From: Nitrospira sp. CG24D
GTDB taxonomy: Bacteria; Nitrospirota; Nitrospiria; Nitrospirales; Nitrospiraceae
Assembly (NCBI GenBank): GCA_002869855.2
Contig: NEWQ02000008.1
Span: 1 to 64,000 of the forward strand
DNA length: 64,000 nucleotides
Direction of reading: 5' to 3'
Below, piece after piece: positions 59,726-64,000 of this stretch. The notes below the pieces were generated by a model. The model did not search any database. It saw only the letters and a list, made by a program, of their open reading frames with translations, and was not told the DNA's origin. The position numbers were made by a program, and so were the translations under genes. The stretch's first letter is position 1; each line of letters begins with the position of its first letter.

Positions 59726-60258
59726 GCGGCTCAACCTTGCGTAATCTGGTCCTGGCATCGCTGACGGGCAGCGTGATCGTGACCGATCAGCTGTCGAAGC
59801 TGCACATCATACAGACGATGCGGTTGCATGAATCCATTCCGATTATTCCCAATCTCTTCAGCTTCACCTACATCCGCAATCCGGGCGCGGCGTTCGGGTT
59901 GCTGGCCGGGAGCAGCAATGCCTTCCGGATGGTGTTCTTCGGACTCACGTCGATTTTTGCGCTGGTGCTGCTCGGCACGATTCTCTATCGCATGCCGGAG
60001 CGTGACTGGATGGGGCGGTTAAGTGTGTCGGCGATTCTCGGCGGCGCGGTCGGTAATCTCATCGACCGGCTGCGGTTCGGGGAGGTGATCGATTTCCTGG
60101 ATGTGTATATCGACAACTATCACTGGCCGGCGTTCAACGTAGCGGATTCCGCGATCACGGTCGGCGTGATCTTTTTGATTATCCACTTCATGTTTGAAAA
60201 GCCGGATGTCCCTCCGGCGTCGCCGGAGGCTCCATCAGTTCAGACTCCCGGTACGTAG
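59722..60258 (+). CDS. lspA: Lipoprotein signal peptidase (signal peptidase II)
   Basis: LspA cleaves the signal peptides of prolipoproteins. The 178-residue membrane protein has four helices and the aspartyl catalytic motifs '[10 protein letters not shown]', '[12 protein letters not shown]' and '[16 protein letters not shown]' followed by '[12 protein letters not shown]'. It starts with TTG overlapping the ileS stop by 4 bases, the usual ileS-lspA pairing. Confidence 0.94.
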   Translation: MSGSTLRNLVLASLTGSVIVTDQLSKLHIIQTMRLHESIPIIPNLFSFTYIRNPGAAFGLLAGSSNAFRMVFFGLTSIFALVLLGTILYRMPERDWMGRLSVSAILGGAVGNLIDRLRFGEVIDFLDVYIDNYHWPAFNVADSAITVGVIFLIIHFMFEKPDVPPASPEAPSVQTPGT

Positions 60259-60361
60259 AGGTTCGTTCTTCCAAGTCTCCCGCAGTCTCCCCGTCACCAC
60301 GAAACTTCCCCGTAGTGTCTCGTTCCCAATACACGCGAAATGAACTGCCAGGTGCGGCTTG

Positions 60362-61237
60362 CTAGCGCACGACGATGAACACAAGGACGCCAAGCGCGAT
60401 ACGGTAGTAGGCGAATACTCGCAAGGTGTGCCGCTGGACGTAGGTCAGGAAGGCTGCGATGACAGCCCAGGCCACGAGGAAGGACACGATCATGCCGATG
60501 CCCAATGCCACATAGTCTGCCTGATTGAACGTGGCTTTCGCCTTCAGCATTTGATAAGCGGTGGCGGCGATGATCGTCGGTAAGGCAAGAAAGAAGGAGT
60601 ACTCGGTCGCCACTTTGCGATCGAGTCCGGCGAGTAAGCCGCCGATGATCGTTGAGCCGGATCGTGACATGCCGGGGATCAGTGAGGCGCACTGGGCCAC
60701 GCCGATCCAGAAGGCGGACTTGATCGAGACCCGGTCCAGCTGGGTGGTGTGGACTTTGGGCTGCCGGGCTTCGACCGCGAGAATGATCAGTCCGCCGATG
60801 ATCGAGGTGGCGGCGACGGTTTGTGGAGTGAACAGCGCCGATTTGATCCACCCGTGAGCGAGGAAGCCGACGCTCGCGGCAGGGAGGAAGGCGAGTCCCA
60901 ACCCGATCACAAACCATAAGTGAGGATGGGCCTGCATGGATGCCCGGATCAATGCGCTCCGGGTCGGATGGTGGCCGCTCCGTTGCAAGGTCTGCAACGC
61001 CGCCCGTTCCTGCCATGCACCGGTGAGTAGGCGGCGGATTTTCTCCCGTTCAAAGACGATGACAGCGAGAATCGCCCCGAGCTGAATCGAGATTTCGGCA
61101 TTGGCCGCAGCATCACCCGTGAACCCGAGTGCATGGCCCACGAGAATCAGATGCCCGGTTGAGGAGACCGGCAGAAATTCCGTCAGCCCTTCCACAATGC
61201 CAAGGATAACCGCTAATGCAGGTCCCCATTCAGTCAT
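60362..61237 (-). CDS. uppP: Undecaprenyl-diphosphatase UppP (BacA)
   Basis: UppP recycles undecaprenyl pyrophosphate for cell-wall synthesis. The 291-residue polytopic protein has 'GIVEGLTEFLPVSSTGHLIL', the acidic 'QLGAILAVIVFERE' segment and 'SLIPGMSRSGSTIIGGLLAG', all UppP signatures. The ATG at 61237 follows AGGA by 5 bases; 58 codons upstream were rejected. It is convergent with lspA, and about 280 bases separate it from the divergent lipoprotein gene. Confidence 0.93.
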   Translation of the reverse strand: MTEWGPALAVILGIVEGLTEFLPVSSTGHLILVGHALGFTGDAAANAEISIQLGAILAVIVFEREKIRRLLTGAWQERAALQTLQRSGHHPTRSALIRASMQAHPHLWFVIGLGLAFLPAASVGFLAHGWIKSALFTPQTVAATSIIGGLIILAVEARQPKVHTTQLDRVSIKSAFWIGVAQCASLIPGMSRSGSTIIGGLLAGLDRKVATEYSFFLALPTIIAATAYQMLKAKATFNQADYVALGIGMIVSFLVAWAVIAAFLTYVQRHTLRVFAYYRIALGVLVFIVVR

Positions 61238-61381
61238 GACGTTCCTGTATTGAAAAGTGTGCTGGTGGAGATGACGTATTGTCGCGATCATCACAGAGCT
61301 ATCCGCTGCCGTCAAGTTCGCAGATGCTTCTTGCCGGTCGCTCCTGAGTGGTGTGGATTCACGGCGCCAGCTGCAAATAAG

Positions 61382-61410
61382 TTGACAAAGAAGGACTGAT
61401 GGCATACACA
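61382..61410 (+). promoter_or_regulatory. Possible promoter before the coiled-coil lipoprotein gene
   Basis: A TTGACA -35 box (61382-61387) and a weak TACACA -10 box (61405-61410) with a 17-base spacer lie about 107 bases upstream of the lipoprotein start. The -35 match is perfect, the -10 match poor. Confidence 0.35.
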
Positions 61411-61516
61411 CAAATTGAACAAAGACAGTAGAAGTGGAGGTACGGGTTGCGCTCTGGGTGCAGAGCGGCGAGTGATCTCACTAATGCGTAGTTTATCGTA
61501 AGAGGGGGAGGTTCGT

Positions 61517-62221
61517 ATGAGACGTGAGTGGATCTTGTCAGTGCTGGTGGTCGTGGCCATGATGACCAGCGGTTGCGTAGTCTCGAATAAGAAATATCAG
61601 GATGCGCTGGCGGAAGCGGATAGCGCGAAGATGGAGCTGGAAAAAACGCGCCAGCAGAAGAACGCGATGGAACAGCAGGTGAAGACACTGAAGGAGCTGA
61701 ACGTCAAGTTCGGCGGCGAGGCGCAAGCGGCTCGTGACGAACTGCAGCGTATTGAGCATGGTCGGGATAAAGAGCGTGGCTCGCTCGACACGCGTACGAA
61801 AGAATTGGAAGATAAGTTGAAAGCAGTCTCTTCCCAGAATCGGAACGTGCGGGCGGAGTATGAAGATGTGAAGCGTCACAATGAGACGCTGAAGTCGTTG
61901 GTGGCTCGTTATCAGAAGGAGCTCAAGGACCGCTCCCGTTCGGTGACCGGTTCGCTGACGCCGTCCGCGTCACTCCCTCCGCTTCCGGGAGCAGCACCGA
62001 CGGCTTCGGCGCCGAGCGCTCCCGCTGCCGGCTCGGCGGCGATGAATGTGAACAAGGCGTCTGCGAGCGATATGGTGTTGTTCCTGGGGTTGAAAAAGGA
62101 CGAAGCCGATCGGATCGTCACGAATCGTCCCTATCGTGTGAAGGGTGAGTTGGTGGCCAAGAATGTGGTTCCCAAGGAGACCTTCGACATGATCAAGGAT
62201 CGTATTTCCGTCAGCCCGTAA
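61517..62221 (+). CDS. Coiled-coil lipoprotein with ComEA-like C-terminus
   Basis: The 234-residue product has a lipobox ('MMTSGC'), a long coiled coil (about residues 25-140, rich in E, K, Q and L), a P/A/S linker and a C-terminal region 'AMNVNKASASDMVLFLGLKKD' with 'DRIVTNRPYRVKGELV', like the helix-hairpin-helix of ComEA DNA-binding proteins. This combination suggests an envelope scaffold. GGGGGAGG precedes the ATG by 5-6 bases. Its gene is followed by a strong terminator. Confidence 0.72.
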   Translation: MRREWILSVLVVVAMMTSGCVVSNKKYQDALAEADSAKMELEKTRQQKNAMEQQVKTLKELNVKFGGEAQAARDELQRIEHGRDKERGSLDTRTKELEDKLKAVSSQNRNVRAEYEDVKRHNETLKSLVARYQKELKDRSRSVTGSLTPSASLPPLPGAAPTASAPSAPAAGSAAMNVNKASASDMVLFLGLKKDEADRIVTNRPYRVKGELVAKNVVPKETFDMIKDRISVSP

Positions 62222-62248
62222 CCGTCTCAGGGCGATGACGCGTTCGAT

Positions 62249-62290
62249 GAGGGCCGTTTCCCCGTGAGGGGGAACGGCCCTCGTGCTTTT
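62249..62290 (+). terminator. Rho-independent terminator after the coiled-coil lipoprotein gene
   Basis: A 15-bp stem with one G-T wobble (62249-62263 with 62268-62282) is followed by a short T-run (TTTT, 62287-62290). It lies about 30 bases after the stop codon. Confidence 0.75.
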
Positions 62291-62367
62291 GGGGCCTGTC
62301 CCGGGATGATTCGTCCCGCAGCTTCCTGATATGATGATTCTTCTTCCGGTCGGATAAGGACCTCCCT

Positions 62368-63654
62368 ATGCGACGATTCGGTATTGTCATCGGTATTTTG
62401 GCGGTGGGGCTTGCCATCGGCGGGTATGTGTTCTTCACTGGAGAGCGCAAGGCGCCGGTGCGTTATCGGACCGCTGGCGTCGAGCGAGGCTCCGTTGTTT
62501 CTATCGTGAGCGCGACGGGCACCATCAACCCGGTAGTGTCAGTGCAAGTCGGCTCTCAAGTTTCCGGAATGATCAAGAGTCTCCATGCGGACTTTAATTC
62601 GCGGGTGAAGGCCGGCGACATCGTGGCTGTGATCGATCCTGAACCGTTTAAGGCCCGCCGTGATCAGGCTGCCAGTAATCTGGAAATGGCGAGAGCGAAT
62701 GTGGCCCGCGCCAAGACGGATGGGGCGCAGCGTAAACGCGAGCTTGAACGGGTCCGTTCCCTGATCGACCAGAACTTTGTGTCGCAAAATGATGTGGATG
62801 TGGCTGTGACCAACGCGCAGGGCGCGGAGGCGCAGGTGCATGTGGCCGAGGCGCAAGTCAGACAGGCTGAAGCGGCGTTGAATTCGGCTGAGCTGGAGCT
62901 GAAGTACACCACGATTCGTTCGCCAGTTGATGGCATTGTGGTGGCCAGAAATATTGAAGTCGGCCAGACCGTCGCGGCCAGTTTTGCCACGCCGAATCTA
63001 TTTTTAATCGCGCTCGACCTGACGAAGATGCAGGTGGATACCAATGTGAGCGAGTCGGATATCGGCGGGATTGGTGAGGGAAAGGATGCCACGTTTTCCG
63101 TGGATGCGTATCCCGGTGTGCGATTTTCAGGTTCCATCCGCCAGGTGCGGTTGGCTCCGATCAATGTGCAGAATGTGGTGACGTACAACGTCGTGGTGGC
63201 CGTCGACAATCAGGATTTGCGTCTGAAGCCCGGGATGACGGCGAATGTCTCCATTGTCGTAGCGCAAAAAGAGCAGGCTCTCAAGGTGCCGAACGCGGCG
63301 TTGCGCTTTTCACCTCCCAAGAGTGATCGTGCGGCGGATGGATCGGCTGAAGGAAAACCGGCCAGGGCCGAGGGGCGACCGGCTGCAAATCGGTCGTCGT
63401 CCGGCTCTGTGGAATCTGGAAAACCTACACGCCAGGTGTGGAAGCAGGATGAGTCCGGTGAGCCGGTGTCTGTGCCTGTCCAGACAGGAATTTCCGATGG
63501 TGTTTGGACGGAGATCGTCGGTGGCTCGCTTGGAGAGCAGGATACGGTCATCGTGGGGTTGGATGTGGCGAGAGCCAATCGTCAAGGAAGCGAATTGCCG
63601 CCCGGGTTCGGCGGAGGCGGCGGACAGCGCCGTACGCGTGATCGGGGCATGTAG
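62368..63654 (+). CDS. macA: MacA-type efflux adaptor
   Basis: The 428-residue membrane-fusion protein has an N-terminal helix ('IVIGILAVGLAIGGYVFF'), lipoyl halves ('GTINPVVSVQVGSQVSGMIK', 'TIRSPVDGIVVARNIEVGQTV'), a coiled coil (about 100-180) and a C-terminal domain with an S/G-rich insert ('GRPAANRSSSGSVESGK'), as in MacA/RND-type adaptors. It is followed 50-60 bases later by a MacB-type ATPase gene. Substrates of such pairs range from macrolides to lipopeptides; this one is unknown. Confidence 0.85.
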   Translation: MRRFGIVIGILAVGLAIGGYVFFTGERKAPVRYRTAGVERGSVVSIVSATGTINPVVSVQVGSQVSGMIKSLHADFNSRVKAGDIVAVIDPEPFKARRDQAASNLEMARANVARAKTDGAQRKRELERVRSLIDQNFVSQNDVDVAVTNAQGAEAQVHVAEAQVRQAEAALNSAELELKYTTIRSPVDGIVVARNIEVGQTVAASFATPNLFLIALDLTKMQVDTNVSESDIGGIGEGKDATFSVDAYPGVRFSGSIRQVRLAPINVQNVVTYNVVVAVDNQDLRLKPGMTANVSIVVAQKEQALKVPNAALRFSPPKSDRAADGSAEGKPARAEGRPAANRSSSGSVESGKPTRQVWKQDESGEPVSVPVQTGISDGVWTEIVGGSLGEQDTVIVGLDVARANRQGSELPPGFGGGGGQRRTRDRGM

Positions 63655-63713
63655 TCCTGATAGACCGTTCTGCGTCGTTCTTGCCCGAAGGCCGGTGAAG
63701 AGACAGGATGTTC

Positions 63714-64000
63714 ATGACTAGTGGTAACGGCCAGCCGGTTTCGTTGATTCAGTGTGCAGACTTGTGGAAAGTCTATCGCCTGGGCGATGTGGAGGTACAG
63801 GCGCTTCGCGGGTTGAATCTCACGATCGAGCAAGGCGAGTTTGTCGCGATCATGGGCTCGTCGGGGTCAGGGAAGTCGACCCTGATGAACATGCTGGGTT
63901 GTCTGGATCAGCCGACCAAAGGCCATTATTGGCTGAACGGGGTCGATGTCGCGGCGCTTCGCGCCGATGAGCTGGCCGAGATTCGGAATCGACAGATCGG
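63714..64000 (+). CDS. macB: MacB-type ABC transporter ATP-binding protein, 5' part
   Basis: The visible 95 residues start 'MTSGNGQPVSLIQCADLWKVY' and contain Walker A 'GSSGSGKSTLM' and 'LGCLDQPTKGHYWLNGVDV', typical of MacB/LolD ATPases. Either ATG 63708 or 63714 could be the start; AGGA is 5 bases before the second. The gene runs past the window end. It pairs with the adaptor just upstream. Confidence 0.85.
   Translation, partial: MTSGNGQPVSLIQCADLWKVYRLGDVEVQALRGLNLTIEQGEFVAIMGSSGSGKSTLMNMLGCLDQPTKGHYWLNGVDVAALRADELAEIRNRQI

Overview
The window is a gene-dense, moderately GC-rich stretch of a Gram-negative (diderm) bacterial chromosome. Exported lipoproteins, a TonB-dependent receptor, two TonB proteins, a porin and an Mre/Rod cell-shape cluster all point to an outer membrane. 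Gene content and protein style resemble Nitrospira (Nitrospirota). This is recognition from memory and was not tested by a search. No rRNA, tRNA, CRISPR array, insertion sequence or prophage was seen.

Layout. (1) 1-11.5 kb, + strand: housekeeping block with the mreB 3' end, mreC, mreD, mrdA (PBP2), rodA, rng, dprA, topA, then two tandem bacterioferritins ending at a strong bidirectional terminator. (2) 11.6-38.7 kb, almost all - strand: an iron and redox island. It holds an animal-type haem peroxidase and a TonB-led operon (tonB, a double CbiX-like exported chelatase, a TonB-dependent receptor, a second exported CbiX-like chelatase, a PepSY membrane protein, a zinc ribbon and a small exported protein). 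An AraC-regulated MacB-type exporter and an HD-GYP protein follow. Next are a porin, lipoprotein, FMN-binding protein and membrane protein unit with a divergent apbE flavin transferase. A second tonB-exbD-exbB set, an Fbp-type ferric ABC importer and fur close the island. Fur-box-like sites lie before tonB and between the porin unit and apbE, with a weaker one before fbpA. (3) 38.9-52.4 kb: a mixed region with an M32 carboxypeptidase, an O-methyltransferase, an EamA transporter, a NarX/NarL-type two-component pair, stand-alone receivers, a PhoD-type phosphatase, a YgfZ-like protein and small proteins of unknown function. (4) 52.4-61.2 kb: thiamine and NAD biosynthesis (TPP riboswitch, thiC, thi4, nadA), then ileS-lspA and uppP. 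(5) 61.5-64 kb: a coiled-coil lipoprotein and the start of a MacAB-type efflux system, cut by the window end.

How the genes fit together. Island 2 reads as one physiological unit. Fur represses uptake when iron is sufficient, and two TonB systems energise outer-membrane transport. The exported chelatase-like proteins and the PepSY protein could process an iron- or metal-tetrapyrrole ligand in the periplasm. ApbE would flavinylate the FMN-binding protein to give an extracytosolic electron carrier, the Fbp transporter brings ferric iron inside, and the specialised bacterioferritin pair stores it. The joint operation of TonB, receptor, exported chelatases and PepSY is the strongest candidate here for an undescribed system; its function is inferred, not shown.

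Other points of interest are two paralogous Com-like zinc-ribbon mini-proteins at the heads of two operons, a pair of 121-bp hairpin elements flanking thi4, shared palindromic sites upstream of two signalling units, and several other repeat elements in intergenic gaps.
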